Below, piece after piece: positions 21,730-42,199 of a DNA stretch of 64,000 nt. Position numbers and translations under genes: made by a program. A model generated the notes under the pieces. It did no database searches. It was not told the DNA's origin and saw only the letters and a program-made list of their open reading frames with translations. The first letter of the stretch is position 1, and each line of letters begins with the position of its first letter. Source of the stretch: Scatophagus argus (lineage: Eukaryota > Chordata > Actinopteri > Scatophagidae); NCBI RefSeq assembly GCF_020382885.2, contig NC_058512.1:1735001-1799000 (forward strand), in the 5' to 3' direction.

Positions 21730-22440
21730 TGGTCATCTAAACACCTGCCGATTTATCAAATCAGTGCACTTGCAGATGGAAAGAGGCTGTCTGACAGCGC
21801 CACATGCTGGCCCCTAGGGGAAGTGCAAGCCTTTCAGCCGCTTCACCTGAATTTTCCCACATGATGACCGAAGACTAAGACTACTCAGACTTAAGTAAAG
21901 ATCTTCTTAAAGGTCTTAGACTAAGAAAGAGAAGGGAGGAAATTCAGGCAGAAGGGAGGAAGAGCCTGGTGTGGCACTTCCTCCAATTTCAACGTCCTGA
22001 AAGCGTGTTGGAGTCACTTCAAAGACAGACTTTTCTTAAGAGAGAAAACCGTAAATGCAATAACAAAAATGACTACTGGTTTTATGGGACTTCTTCAAAT
22101 TCGACCAGTAAGAGAAAATAGACAGCAAAGTTTTTACCAATTCTTCGATAATCTGTAAAACCTGTAAACACTGCCGTTCAAATCAACACGGACGTACAGA
22201 CGTACAGAGCTCTGCCTCAGTTCAGTGTACGGGGGCCATCGCACATAACGAGTATTTCTGATACGTGAAGCGAGGAGCTGAATGTTTCTTACACCGAAAC
22301 AATTACCTGTGGGATTTAATTTCATTTAACTTAATTCAGAAATACGTGGGGGGAAATGCTCGGAACGATTCTCGTGACGGAGCTTCAGTTCCCACCCGGC
22401 TTGTAAACATCAGCGCACCGGGTGAAAAGGAGCAGCGTGG
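21730..22440. other. spacer upstream of ddx55
   Basis: No gene was seen. The stretch from 22370 to 22504 is more GC-rich and is the probable ddx55 promoter and leader. Confidence 0.45.
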
Positions 22441-22504
22441 GGAGTCGGCTGAGCAGCGGCTAACGACTTTAGCGTAAAACTCTGCGCTGTGGTCCACTTT
22501 CAGC

Positions 22505-26511
<4,007 letters not shown>

Positions 26512-26537
26512 TCCTGTACTCAACTCAAAAAAATTCA

Positions 26538-26584
26538 ATTAAACACCTCTGACACACGTGCACCTTTTGAGAATGGATTTTATT
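26538..26584. terminator. facing polyadenylation signals of ddx55 and eif2b1
   Basis: A plus-strand ATTAAA at 26538-26543 lies 27 nt after the ddx55 stop. A minus-strand AATAAA (TTTATT at 26579-26584) lies about 19 nt after the eif2b1 stop. Each cleavage site would fall in or next to the other gene's 3'UTR, so both 3'UTRs are very short if these signals are used. Confidence 0.6.
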
Positions 26585-26602
26585 GAGAATCGTGAGGCAC
26601 AC

Positions 26603-29526
26603 TTATAAATAAAGCTTGATGAGTTCGTCGCTGACGGCCGACGGCGTGAGGACTCCCAGGTCGGTGAAGAGGAGGGTGATGAGGGAGGGAGGCGTGTAAT
26701 CAATGATCGGATGCTCCTCTGACAGGTTCTGTACGGTCTTCAGGGTGTCGGCTTTGTACTGCGGAGGCGGGGAGAAGACGTGTGAAGAAACAGGCCGACA
26801 AACAGATCTCAATGTCAAATTCTCTGACGACGTCGTACCTTAAATTTATCTGGCACGTCCTGCTGGTTGAGCGGATACAGACGGACGAATTTGAAACTCT
26901 CTGCCACGACGTAGAACGGCTTGTTGTGAGCTTTCGAGCACACGGCCATCTGATAAGTGCCGATCTGCAAGAGCGAAGACGCGAACGGTGGCGTCTGAGA
27001 TCAGTGGGCTATGCAGCAATCTTTTCAGAGGATTTCACAGATTTATGATTGTACTCGGGTCCGTTACTTAAGTTTAAGTACTAGAACCACAATGGAAAAA
27101 GATCAGGCTCAGGTCATCGTTCAGACTATAAAACGTCAAATGACTGTGAAAAATTCTCCTCCAACAGTCCGGAACCCAAAGACGCTTCATTTATGTTCAT
27201 AAACGACAAAGAAAAGCATCAAATCCTGACATTTCAGAGGCTGCAGATGTTTGACCTTTTTGACTGAGAACGATGACTGAAACGTTTAATCTAAGCATCA
27301 AAGTAGTTGGGAACTAATTTTCTTTAGGTCAGCTTATCGATTATTGGTCGCAGCTCCACCGGGGACACCCCGTGTGAATCCAGAGAGACCCGACCCGAAC
27401 CCGACTATACGCCGGAACGCACCTTGTTGATGATCCCTCCACTCTCGACGACTCCCTCTGCACCCACGATCACCAGGTCGACCTTCTCCAACACGTATCT
27501 GTGAAGGAGGACGGAAACAAACGTCCTGAACAGACGAGTCCACGTCGACAAAATGAAATAATAACAATAACAAACATATTTACCCCACAGCCGCATCCAG
27601 CACCACGATCACCGGAACATTGAGTTTTCTCAGGGCTTCTGCCATCTGTCGCCTGAATACAGAAAAGGTTTTTAAAAAAGAGATGAGTGTGTGGCGTCAC
27701 GTCAGGATGAAACGAGGACGCGATCTGCTGACGGCGCGGCCTCACCCGGCTGAGTCGGGCTGCGATTCGGTCACGTAGACGGAGAAGCGTTTCTTCTCCG
27801 CCGCAGCCTTTTCCAGCACCCTGAGGACGACTCTGGAGTACGAGTGAGTCAGGATTTTCTGTGAGAGGAACATAATGAACACAAGGGAAGGTCGCTGAGC
27901 TGAATAAACTCTGAATGTATGAAGGCTGCGTTGTTTGTTTGTCACAACACGCAGCTGTTCATCTTTCTGGAGGACAACAATAACCTTCAGTGTTTTAGCA
28001 ACATTTAACACAGTAAGTAAGGGACAGTTTGTCCCTTACGATAACGTGTCTCTGGTTTGGCCTCGTCGTCAGCACGTTAACACACTGTAGTGATTAATAC
28101 GACAAATGCCCTCCCCCCCTCCATTAGCTGGTTGATGTGCCCTTGAGCAAGGCACTTAACCCCCAATTTGCTCCCCGGGCGCCTGACATGGCAGCCCACT
28201 GCTCCTGTGTGTTTCATGTGTGTTCAACTAAAGCAGAAGACAAATTCAGTGTGTGTATGTAACAACATGTATACTGCCAATAAAGTGATTCTTCTTCTTC
28301 TGTCATCTCAGTGACTTCCTGAGTGAATAAAGCTTAACTAACAGTGAATGAGCTGTAAGACGGATACTCACGGCGCCGTCTTTGATGAACGTGTGACAGA
28401 GCTTAGCAACTTTGGCCCTGGACATTGAGATCTTCTCCAGAAAAAGTTCTCCCCTCTCCTCCATCACCTTCTTACAGCGAGAGAGATCCTGACAGGCACA
28501 GCACCAACAGGTAGACAGATTAATACTCTCATTGGCTCACCGAGATCACCCAGGAACCAGGATCTCCTAATACTGTGTAAACCCAACACAACACAACAAC
28601 ACAAAATCTCATTAATCTGCTCAGTGACATTTTATGCAAACGTTACGTCTTTACATTAAGGCCAAAATGTCTGAAAGTCTTTTCTGCCAACTGTGATGCC
28701 AAACACTAAACCTTGTAGCTTTTATGCCTGAAACAAACCTTCGTTTGGCTAAACTTCTCACTCACTTGATTTGACTCAGACTGCTGCAGCTGCTTATTAT
28801 TCCTTCTCTCACACTGGAATCAGTGGAGGTGCACAACGCTGGATTGTTGCAGATATATTTTCATATAAATTATTTTTTATTATTTTTCCAACTCATGTCG
28901 GCCCAGTGCTGTTGCAGATTAAACGCCAGATGTTTTTTCCTGTCCTCTCCTGAGGGCAGGTGAGCTTTACTTTGACATGGACAGGTGTGAACAGTCCCAG
29001 TCAGCGGGACAGCACGAGTGTTAAATAAAACAAAAATGCTGTGGTTAATGTGGACTGGAATCAGTCAGTCGGGGTCCCAGGCGGGCCACTAACCGGGTGC
29101 TCCAGTGATGTGAGGCTAATGAAGCGCAGGAAGAGCTCCCCTCCCGAGGACACGGCCACAGAGGAGTCCACTCCCGTCAGGCAGTCTGTGGCCCACGTCA
29201 GGCTCTCCCTCAGGCCCAGGATGGTTTCTCCTGAACGGGCAGGGACAGCTTGTCACAACAGGTTGTCGTACACCCGAAACATGGGAGCTTCACTCGTAAC
29301 AGGTGTAGCGAAAACTGTGCGGGTTGTGAACACACCTTTGTCCCTCTTGAGGAACTCCAGCAGAGTGCGGATGGCAGCCACAGCAGAGGCCATGTCCGGG
29401 TCTTTCCTCATCTGAGCCCTGAAGTACTCCACCAGCTCTGAGCCCGGAGAAACGCGGTTAAAAACGGCGCTACAAAAACACAAAACGTGAGCGCTAAACG
29501 TCTCACAACTTACCTTCTTCATTCAT
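26603..29526 (-). CDS. eif2b1: translation initiation factor eIF2B subunit alpha
   Basis: The alpha subunit is a regulatory part of the cytosolic decameric eIF2B exchange factor, which reloads eIF2 with GTP and senses phosphorylated eIF2alpha in the integrated stress response. Minus-strand exons, 5' to 3': 29514-29526, 29336-29437, 29094-29230, 28372-28488, 27746-27858, 27584-27652, 27423-27498, 26839-26964, 26603-26758; 909 nt, 302 residues (human has 305). Recognisable blocks: [93 protein letters not shown], and the C-terminal [18 protein letters not shown]. The helical N-terminal domain and Rossmann-like C-terminal domain are both complete. The ATG at 29526 gives MNEEELVEYF. The promoter lies to the right, back to back with a repeat-poor spacer before bcl7a. 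Confidence 0.97.
27105..27352 (+). repeat. ATTAATCG-rich dispersed repeat, plus copy
   Basis: It lies in an eif2b1 intron. Diagnostic pieces in order: CTCCAACAGTCCGGAACCCA, ACGACAAAGAAAAGCATCAA, AGTAGTTGGGAACTAATTTT, and CTTATCGATTATTGGTCGC leading into GCAGCTCCA. Partial copies of the same family are listed elsewhere. Confidence 0.7.
28098..28305 (+). repeat. SINE-like repeat with TTC tail
   Basis: The sequence GTGCCCTTGAGCAAGGCACT, then CCCGGGCGCCTGACATGGC and CAGCCCACTGCTCCTGTGTG, is a common teleost repeat that I recognise. It ends in CAATAAAGTGATTCTTCTTC, a short tandem tail typical of SINE/LINE 3' ends. It lies in an eif2b1 intron, opposite to transcription. Confidence 0.7.
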
Positions 29527-29900
29527 GCTGAAGCCCACAACGGAGTCCGGAAAGCTGCGGTCTTTAGAGTCAAACTGGGGTTGATGTTTACTTAATTCAG
29601 TCAGTCCTCAGTTCTTGACACATGCCAGAGCAGCTGACTCGGTCACTGCAGCCTCCGCTCAAATCTAATTACGCATAAAATTCAAAATAAATGTTTTAAA
29701 TGAACAGTTTCAGTCTCTCCTCTCACAAGGCCTCCTCAAAAACAAGTCCGAATACGTCTGGGGAGTTTTGTGAACGCTAAATGCCGAGTTACACTGCATT
29801 AGCTCACGTCGCCAACAACTGCGTGTGGATGTGTCGCGAACAGGTGACGTAGCACGTTTTTCCCCGGACGACGTGCCCTCTTAACGTGCTGTCGGAAAAA
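29527..29900 (-). promoter_or_regulatory. eif2b1: eif2b1 promoter region
   Basis: This is the sequence upstream of the eif2b1 ATG. A TGACGTAG element near 29846 resembles a CRE/ATF half-palindrome. The transcription start cannot be placed from sequence alone. Confidence 0.35.
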
Positions 29901-31150
29901 TAATAAACACATTTTAGCCTTGACGGATTTTGCTGAAAATATTTGGTCTAAAAACGGTGCATTTTTGTAATTTTAACCTCTAACTTACATCGCTAAACAC
30001 TGTTTCATTTATTTTTTTACGCTCAGTTACACTTTATTCCCCCATTAAGATTTTGTAGGCTGTATGTAAACATTTATTAATAACCCATTATAATGTAGTT
30101 GTAAGTAATTGTAACCTGAATATTTCTGTGTTCATCAACAACAATTATTCCTTCTGATAATTGACAACAACATGGTAAAATATAGAAGTAAAATATAAAC
30201 TATGTCTTCATAGGAAAAGTTATAATTACTGGCAAATACTTTATATCAATCCAAAATGTACTTGATTCGGTACATTTCAACGTTATCTCTTTTCAGAAGT
30301 TTTGATTTCCGCCAGCAGAGGGCAACGTGGTCATTTTCAATCTCTATTAACTTTAGTTAAGTTTCAATCATGTGCTCATTTAGATGTTTTATTTTTCCTA
30401 AATGAAGGTTGGTGGTCTACAACCGCTAATATCATGAAACACAGTAAGATCCTTAATTAATAAAGTTAATGAGTTGTGGGCATCTCCACAGGAGATTTCT
30501 AGGTCTCAACATTTAAATCATTTTGTAGGTCAGAGGAGGTAAAACTTTGCAGTACTTGACAAGTAAAAGCAAAAGTTGAATAAAATGTCGACTATCAAAA
30601 AATGAAGTGAAATAAAATACAGAGAAGATGACTGTGCTGTCCTTCATGATGTCCTCTTTGTCCTTAAGTCCCTGAATAAAGAGACGCACATTATTTTCAA
30701 AGTACCACCAATGTAGATCAGTTTAATGACAAAATCTGCATCTTAATCCAGTTGTTACTGTGTGGAAATGAACAACAGAAGTCAGTTAGTCAGTTTATCA
30801 GTTGTAAAACAGATTAAGCCACTATGTTAATAATCATTGGCTGTAGTTTGACATAAAATAGTTTAAATAAAATATATCACATGTGGTCCACCTGTGGCAG
30901 CCATTTCCCTGCGTCACTTTTACTTTTCATGCTTAAACACATTTTCCCGATGGTATAAATCTAAGCATTTATACATTTATATGCTGTAACATCCAGCTCA
31001 TGTCCACAAAGGAATCCATGACATTAATGAATTTATTCCAGCTCTCTGCTTTATCTTAACGTGTGTCGTCCTTGTTCTCAGCTGTAGTTTATTTCCATCT
31101 TCCTGTAAGCCGTGTGTTCACACTGAGAGCAACTTCCAACCAGAGCCAAC
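29901..31150. other. AT-rich spacer between eif2b1 and bcl7a
   Basis: No gene was recognised. It contains a CTCF-like motif at 30312-30326 (CCAGCAGAGGGCAAC, plus orientation) and fragments resembling the AGTACTT repeat near 30545-30600. It separates two divergently transcribed genes. Confidence 0.5.
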
Positions 31151-31199
31151 TTCCCTCTGTACTACTTTATACACTGCAGTACTCGTACTTGTTTGTTGT

Positions 31200-35938
<4,739 letters not shown>

Positions 35939-38690
35939 ATGTTTGGGGCTGATTCATTTCTCTCCTTCACCCTCCTGCTCCTCCTCGTCCTCCTCCCCCC
36001 CTCCCTCTGCACCTCCCTCCATTAACTCTAGAAAATTTAGGGCTAATGGACACACCAGCTCTCCTCCTGCTCCTCCTCACTCCCCCACCTCCTCTTCTTT
36101 ACCCAAACTATACCAAAGGGAGAATGGACGTCTCTCTTCGCTCCCTCCCCGCCTCCCCGCCTCCCCCTCCTCCCCTCCCGACGGCTGTTTCCCCTCCAGT
36201 CTGCCCCGACACTCCTCTGCCACAGAGGGAGAATGGATATTACCTCTATTCACTGGTCCCCTCCGTGCTTCCTTCCAGTTCTCCACACTTTTCACTAATG
36301 CCAAGAGAAGCTCTGAACCCGGGGCTGCAATCCCCTCTGTGACCAGGGGCGGCGCCGTCAGCCGAGCCCAGCCAGCCGCCGCCAGGCCAGGCCAGACCAC
36401 AAACACTGACCTGCATCTGTGACCAAGAGAGTTAACACTGGGGATCTGAGATTAGGACGAGGTCGATCCCGCACGCTGCTCTGAGACCGCTTTTAAAACT
36501 GCTAACGGTTTAGCTCAGGATACTCAAGAGGCTAACCTGGTCTCAGATCAGCGGCTGCTGGGGGGAACCTCCACCCTAAAACCACGTCACGTCAATCCTC
36601 CCGATTCGCCTCCTGTTAGACTAATGTTCTATACTTGTTTAGGAAACGTTTAGGGTTTTTTTCTCAGGAGGGTCAATGCACTGTTATGGTATGTCACAAT
36701 CGATCACAGATAGATTTGCTGCTGTAGTGGAAGTCTTTTTTCTCTATCCATGAAAAGTTCTCCATTCACGCGTTCTTTAAAGTGAGTTAGTCTTTGGTTG
36801 GTAGAAGAAGACGACGATGGTACAAGTCAAGATGAACTCTTGGATAAGTAGTGAAGACAGGCGTCGGTAGCGTAGGTCCTGAAGGTGTGCCTTGAGTTGC
36901 GACAATTAAATACACGTTTTAGGTCAAGCGGGGTTTGATTTACAATTTCAGTGCCATTTTTTTTCTCTTTTTTTGCCTTATAATCATCACTAATTAGTTT
37001 TATCCAATATTTATATTCAACTACAAGAGTTTTGTTTTTATTTGAAGAAATAGTCCAACATTTTGGAACATATTCACTCTCTTTCCGACAATTTGTTTAG
37101 AAGACTGATACCAGTCTCGTGTCTGTCCGGTAATTATTAAGCCGAGATCAGGAGGCGGTTAGCTTAGCTTAGCATAAAGACTGCAAACGGAGGGAAACTG
37201 CTAGCCTGGCTCCATCCAAAGGAAACAGAATCGCCTACAAGCACCTCTGGGAGCTCGCTAATTAAAAGCACAGTATGCCGCTAGAGGTCTCTAGAGGAAG
37301 ATGTACGTTGCGTTGGATCATGGGAGTTGTAGTCCTCATTGTTTAACACCATTGTCGATGAACATCTGCCTGGCGTGACTGATAAAGAAATACTCACATA
37401 TTTGGTAATGTTTTAAAAGTTTTACTCACGTTAGACAGAATGAGATACGTGTTCTTTAGCTTTAGAGGTGAGTGTAAGCTGTTTTTAACCTTCCCACAGG
37501 ACCAGACTAACTGCTTCCTCCTGTTTTTAGTCCTCATGCTAAGCTATGCTAAGCTAACCTTCTCCAGGCTGCAGCTTCATATTGCTGTGCAGACATGAGA
37601 ATAGTACGAGTCCTCTCATCCAAACTCTCAGCAGGACAGCGATTGAAGCGTGTTTCCAAAGGTGTGGCACTGTACCTTTAAAACCTTTTTTGGACTGGAA
37701 TTTGAACACTACCCAGAAGTACTTAAGTTTTGTCTTCTGGAAAAGTAAACATCTGCAAACCTGGTAAGTCAGAATTCCCAGTCACTGGTCTGTGACCACT
37801 TCTGGTGGGCACTTTTTTCCTTTTAAAGTAGAAACAGACCAGTCGCTGGGCCTGGTTTTCCCCTCTGGTCCACCATCTTGACTGGTATTTAATCACTTCT
37901 CATGTCTGTTCTGTGTATCACTACTTATCTATGACCTGCAAATGTTTCTGTAGCTCCACACAGAAGGGTCCAGTCTCTTAGCTCGAACATTGGTTCTAAT
38001 CCTCCTTCAAGGTGCTGTCTGTTGTCTGAATCCAAACTCGTGTGGCATCGAGATCTCGGTTTTGTGCAGATTTGTGCAATTTACTTGAACTTTATAGTGC
38101 GGATTCAGACGTGTGACCTCTAACGTCCAACCTCACACATGTCAGATTTAATTTCATTAATCAGTCGTGAATATGGATTGTAATCAATTGAATCACAAAT
38201 CAGCAACTTCATCACGCAAAAGGAGCTGTAGAAGTGACAGAATTACTTGATCAGACTTCAGCCAATCAGCATTCACATGGATGGAGAGAAAAGAAATGTA
38301 AAAAATTGTCTCAGTTTAGAGGATGGATTAGCATATACCTCATTCCCAGTCCAGCAGCGCTGGAACTTAAAATGCTATTGTATTGACATTAACAGTTATA
38401 AACAGCATTATGTACACTCAGTTTCAAAATAAAATCTCACTTATGTTGTAGCTTTCACCTGATTGAGCCGATTGCTTATAGTTTGCTCATAACTGTGTGT
38501 TTTAAAGAAAAGAGCTGTGAGATATAAAATCATGTATGTTTTTTTTTCTTGGGACCATTTTGTTTCACTTTAGATCTTGTACAGATTTATGGTTTGGTTT
38601 GACTTATTTATTCCATCAGTAGTGCTTGGTTTTTATCATGTCCAATGGTTTTGTTTTCTTAATAAAATTCACAAAACTTTTTGGTGTTTG
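35939..38690 (+). other. bcl7a: bcl7a 3'UTR (end approximate)
   Basis: A pyrimidine-rich segment (35960-36200) follows the TAA. Canonical AATAAA signals lie at 38428-38433 and 38661-38666; either could end the transcript, giving a UTR of about 2.5 to 2.7 kb. The UTR includes MITE copy B. A 206-codon open frame at 35802-36422 overlaps the last coding exon in another frame and reflects the low-complexity CT-rich sequence. Confidence 0.5.
37044..37683 (+). mobile_element. teleost MITE-like repeat, copy B (both ends present)
   Basis: It begins with GAAGAAATAGTCCAACATTTT and ends with the inverse-type GTGTGGCACTGTACCTTTAAA. Inside are AGCTTAGCTTAGCATAAAGA, GCTAGCCTGGCTCCATCC and GCTAAGCTATGCTAAGC. 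Ends and internal order agree with copy C, so the element is about 640 bp. No transposase frame is present. Confidence 0.75.
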
Positions 38691-38699
38691 TGTTCAGTC

Positions 38700-39770
38700 T
38701 TTGAAGGGAAGGGAAACGTTGAACATTTTATTGTACATGCTTTTATCTTATATGTATCTTCTTCTTATTGCACCTTTCTTTTATCATACATCTTTATTTT
38801 TCCATACGTATCTTTATCATCTTACTGGCTTGTCAATATAGAGATGTGACCCAACAAAAAATGGCAGGACGTCTGCTGTGCTGCATTTATTTGAGTGAAT
38901 TTTCCGCTGACCTACCCAGAGAGTGCATTTCATTCATGATTTTGGTTGTTTTGTTTGTGATAACTGAGGATATTTTCATATTTTTTCACATTCCAGTTGC
39001 AGTGTGCGAACATCAGCGAAGCAAGCCTGGTTTAACCGGTAATCTTCATCTCTGAAACGGCGCTCATGAAAAATGGAGCAGGCTCTTTGTGCTGCCTGAA
39101 CCTCTCAGGAGTAAATGGATCAGGGGATGAAACTATAATGAGCAGAGCAGCAGCTAACCATTCACCGTGAGCGAGAAAGTGGGTTTTAATGCTCTCTGTG
39201 AGGACGCAGATCCGGCTGCCGCGAGGCGAAAAAGTTACAGCTGGAGTGAAAGAAAGAGAACAAAACACGAACGCAGGGTTTCTTTGCTTGGTATTTCTAT
39301 TGGACCGTTCAGGAGTATACAGTACATAGAAAACTGTGACATTTTACACCACGGCAACACCTGTAAAATGCTCTGAATGCTTCGAAACCACTTCCAGATG
39401 GTGCCTGGAACTGTTACATATAAAACATTACACTAATAATTAGACGCACCACTTACAAAGTACACAATGTTTTAAAGTCTATACAAACGGGCTTCTTTTT
39501 CCCCTCCTGGAGTGAAAACCTCCTTATACAATGTCAATCTTATCAACAGGGCAGAAAAATAAAATGTAGTACACATAAAAGCTTAAAACCTTTTGATCGT
39601 GGCACCGTGTACACGTTCATCAGAAGGAAGCCTCTGATTAGTATTTACAAAGACTCTCGTCGATGGTTAGTCACATCATGTGCTGTACACTGTCACCCTG
39701 CAAGATTCAATATGATCCAAAATTGTGCTTAAGAACAAGTAAGTCAAATACACGTCAGCATACAGGGTTA
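38700..39770. other. spacer between convergent bcl7a and clip1
   Basis: AT-rich and non-coding. No family was recognised in its short open frames. Confidence 0.45.
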
Positions 39771-39772
39771 AT

Positions 39773-40353
39773 TTAAAGGACCAGTTTGACATTTTGAGAA
39801 ATGCGTTCATCCTCCACAGATTTAGCGTCGCTCTCGCAAAACATTATGGAAACAGAAACTTCGTCTTTCATTTATTCCCCACATTCCCTTGTCAAAACCT
39901 GGTGCCTACATTACCCACAACGCAATTCGACCGCCAACAGTTTGGTTGAAGATTCAGGTGTGTTTTGCTAGCAGCAGCTACTGTACCTTTGAGCCGCTAG
40001 CTAGTAGGATATGGAGACTCCACACCCACAGATGAACTGTTTGGTGAACTTTCCCTTTAAATACAGTATAAGGCTACAGCAGGTTAGCTTAGCTTGACTG
40101 GAAACAGGTAGCCTTTCTCTGTCCGAGTCCACCTATTGGTGCCTCTGAATCTCACTAACATCATCTTTAATCTGTACAAAACACTGTGGATTAGGCTAGC
40201 TCCTCCACCGTGTTTACAAACTTTGCGCTAAGCTAAGCTAAGCTAAGCTGCTATAGCTTTATATTTAGCATGCATACACGAGCATGTTTGAACTTTTCTT
40301 CTGACAGAAAGCAAATGAGCGTATCTGCCAAAACGTGAAACATTTGCTTTAAA
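39773..40353 (+). mobile_element. teleost MITE-like repeat, copy C (both ends present)
   Basis: It starts with TTAAAGGACCAGTTTGACAT and ends with AAACATTTGCTTTAAA, the imperfect inverse of its start. Internal blocks include GTTAGCTTAGCTTGACTGG and GCTAAGCTAAGCTAAGCTA. All three copies (A, B, C) lie in the same orientation. Confidence 0.75.
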
Positions 40354-41048
40354 GAGGGCCGTATTAAATAGTTAATTAAACATTAATAATCTGTGCTGAC
40401 CTTTAGGATGAAATCACAACATCACTTTTTGTCTAGAGTCATAAAATTAAAGCGCTGTATGTGTCTGCTGAATCTTTAAAGTGGACAGTGCAAAACTTGC
40501 AGAGGCTCCTATAGTTTCATATGAGTAACACGAGGCAGCCCACCTATACTACAGTAGTCCTGGTACAGACTATACACCTTTAATCAGTGCTAGCTTATCT
40601 CCCTGTGGGAACCTCACTGGTTAGTCAAAGATCAGACAATAAATAACAAAAACACTGACGTTTAGTGGCATTATTTGATATTAACCTGCGTGCAGATCAG
40701 TGGGGGCGTAACAAGACAAAAATGTTAGTGTTTGTAAGATTGGCACAACAATCTCATCACGAGTTGCTGCTGTGGAGTTGCCACACCGTCATGCACACGC
40801 ACACGACCTCTGAATCTCAAATTTGGAGCAAAAGTCCTTAAAGTGCCCAGAGAAAAATGAAGCTCAACATCTAAAATTCCACCACAAACTGGGAAAATAT
40901 GTGCTGATGAAGGTACTGTGAGGATGGTGAAAGCTCCATAACGAGACCGTTTTGACCAACACAAAAGTATCACAAATAAAGCAAGCAAACAAGTAAACCG
41001 ACCTTTATGTGAAAAATCTGTGGACTGGTCCTTTAAGTCAAGGTCCGC

Positions 41049-41175
41049 TTACTGTTTCTGCAGTCTTCGTTTGCATCTCATGGTCTTCATCAGCAGATGG
41101 AGTTGACTCTTTAACTCTTGAACTCGGGAATAAACTCCACCCACTGATGACGACGGCGAGATGAAGTTTAAAGCT
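41049..41175 (-). CDS. orphan exon-like ORF, possible alternative last exon of clip1
   Basis: On the minus strand a good acceptor (run of T, then CCAG) precedes 41175 and the frame then encodes 42 residues to a TAA at 41049-41051. It starts ALNFISPSSSVGG and continues VYSRVQELKSQLHLLMK into a basic RCKRRLQKQ end. The second half is a regular amphipathic helix: Val, Val, Leu, Leu, Leu and Met fall at heptad positions. Its start phase needs two leftover bases, which is exactly what the penultimate clip1 coding exon (42676-42788, ending GACGG) provides. It could therefore replace the zinc-knuckle exon. Alternatively it ends an unrelated small gene, or it is chance. A GTAAGC at 41047-41052 could also make it an internal exon. 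Confidence 0.3.
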
Positions 41176-41668
41176 CTGGAAAAAAGTTGATAACATCGTA
41201 AGGAACAATTTCACTGATGTGACAAAGTGTTACTGGTTTTCCTTCAGTTAACATTTAGGCTGATTACAGCCACGAAAAATTCATCAATAAATAATTCTTC
41301 AGTTATTAATCAAGTCGTAATATTTCCAAAAAATAAACTTCCAAAGTCAAAATGTTTAGAGAATAAAGTCGTTACAACATAACAGGTCTAAAGAATAAAC
41401 TCAGAATATTTCCAAAATAAAGTTGTAATATTACGAGGTTTTACTACTTCAACACAGTAAACAAGGAAAAGAAGGCAAGAGCGAGTATTTAGTTAGTATT
41501 TACTTTGATTTCTACAGTACTTTTACAGTAAACGATTTTGTTAGTGAATTTTGAATTCTGCTTAGAGATGATGAAGTTGGTTTGAAGCTTTGACCGAATG
41601 CTGTTTACGTTGTTTCACTATTTGATTTAAATCTGGATCAATAATACTATTTTTCCTCAAAACATCAC

Positions 41669-41815
41669 CTTTTGTTCCTGACGGCGGCCCCAACTCTCGC
41701 TTTGTAAAATACTGTTACACGTGAAGAAGTAATCGACGGTTTCTGATCGGTTCGTAGCTGTGCAGACTGACAGGAATGTGATAAAGATGGCAGGAATGTC
41801 TTCGAGGTGCTTCAT
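41669..41815 (-). CDS. orphan signal-peptide-like ORF downstream of clip1
   Basis: An ATG at 41815, with an in-frame stop shortly upstream and A at -3, opens 49 codons. They start MKHLEDIPAIFITFLSVCTA, a plausible secretory signal with a hydrophobic core and small residues before a likely cleavage site, then NRSETVDYFFTCNS with an N-glycosylation sequon. The frame ends at AAAAG/GTGATG, a possible donor. The downstream exon(s) could not be established: the exon at 41049-41175 is on the same strand but out of phase in its helix-encoding frame. I do not recognise the family. It lies within the likely 3'UTR of clip1, so it may be non-coding. Confidence 0.2.
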
Positions 41816-42199
41816 TTTCCCTTCGGTTTCGTTTGTGCTTAATCACGTTGCATCATTTTTGGCTAAAAAAACCCACGAAAGCCCCCCAAGAAAACATCGT
41901 GAAACGTCACTTGTTTTAGAAACAAATGCAAAAGAACACGTTAAAAACAACGAGCGCAGAGGACGAACTCCTTTTGTTCTAAACATCAATATTGCACCAA
42001 AGCAGCATATTTGGACGAGCGTTCGGCATTACAGTCTGAGGAGTTTATCTTTAGAGAAAAGGGTTTAGATGGGGACGGTGGCTACCAGTGATATGCATAA
42101 ATACAGTATAAAAATACAATATGGAAAACTCTGAAGGGAATTTAGTCAGGCATGTTGGATTGTGGGAAATGTAGCGGGACAGTTAAAGGCTGCGAGCCT

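Noticed and set aside
21796-21820. Another CTCF-like site near CACATGCTGGCCCC
   Set aside because: Too many departures from the core; not reported as a motif.
40725-40988. Minus-strand open frame with hydrophobic start
   Set aside because: The start is not ATG and no exon-like structure or family is visible. I tested it as a further exon of the orphan ORFs at 41049-41815, but the joins are arbitrary.
41176-41668. A middle exon linking 41669-41815 to 41049-41175
   Set aside because: Several short open segments exist, but none has a good acceptor, a good donor and the required phase; the region is AT-rich and partly an AATAAAGTCG-type repeat.
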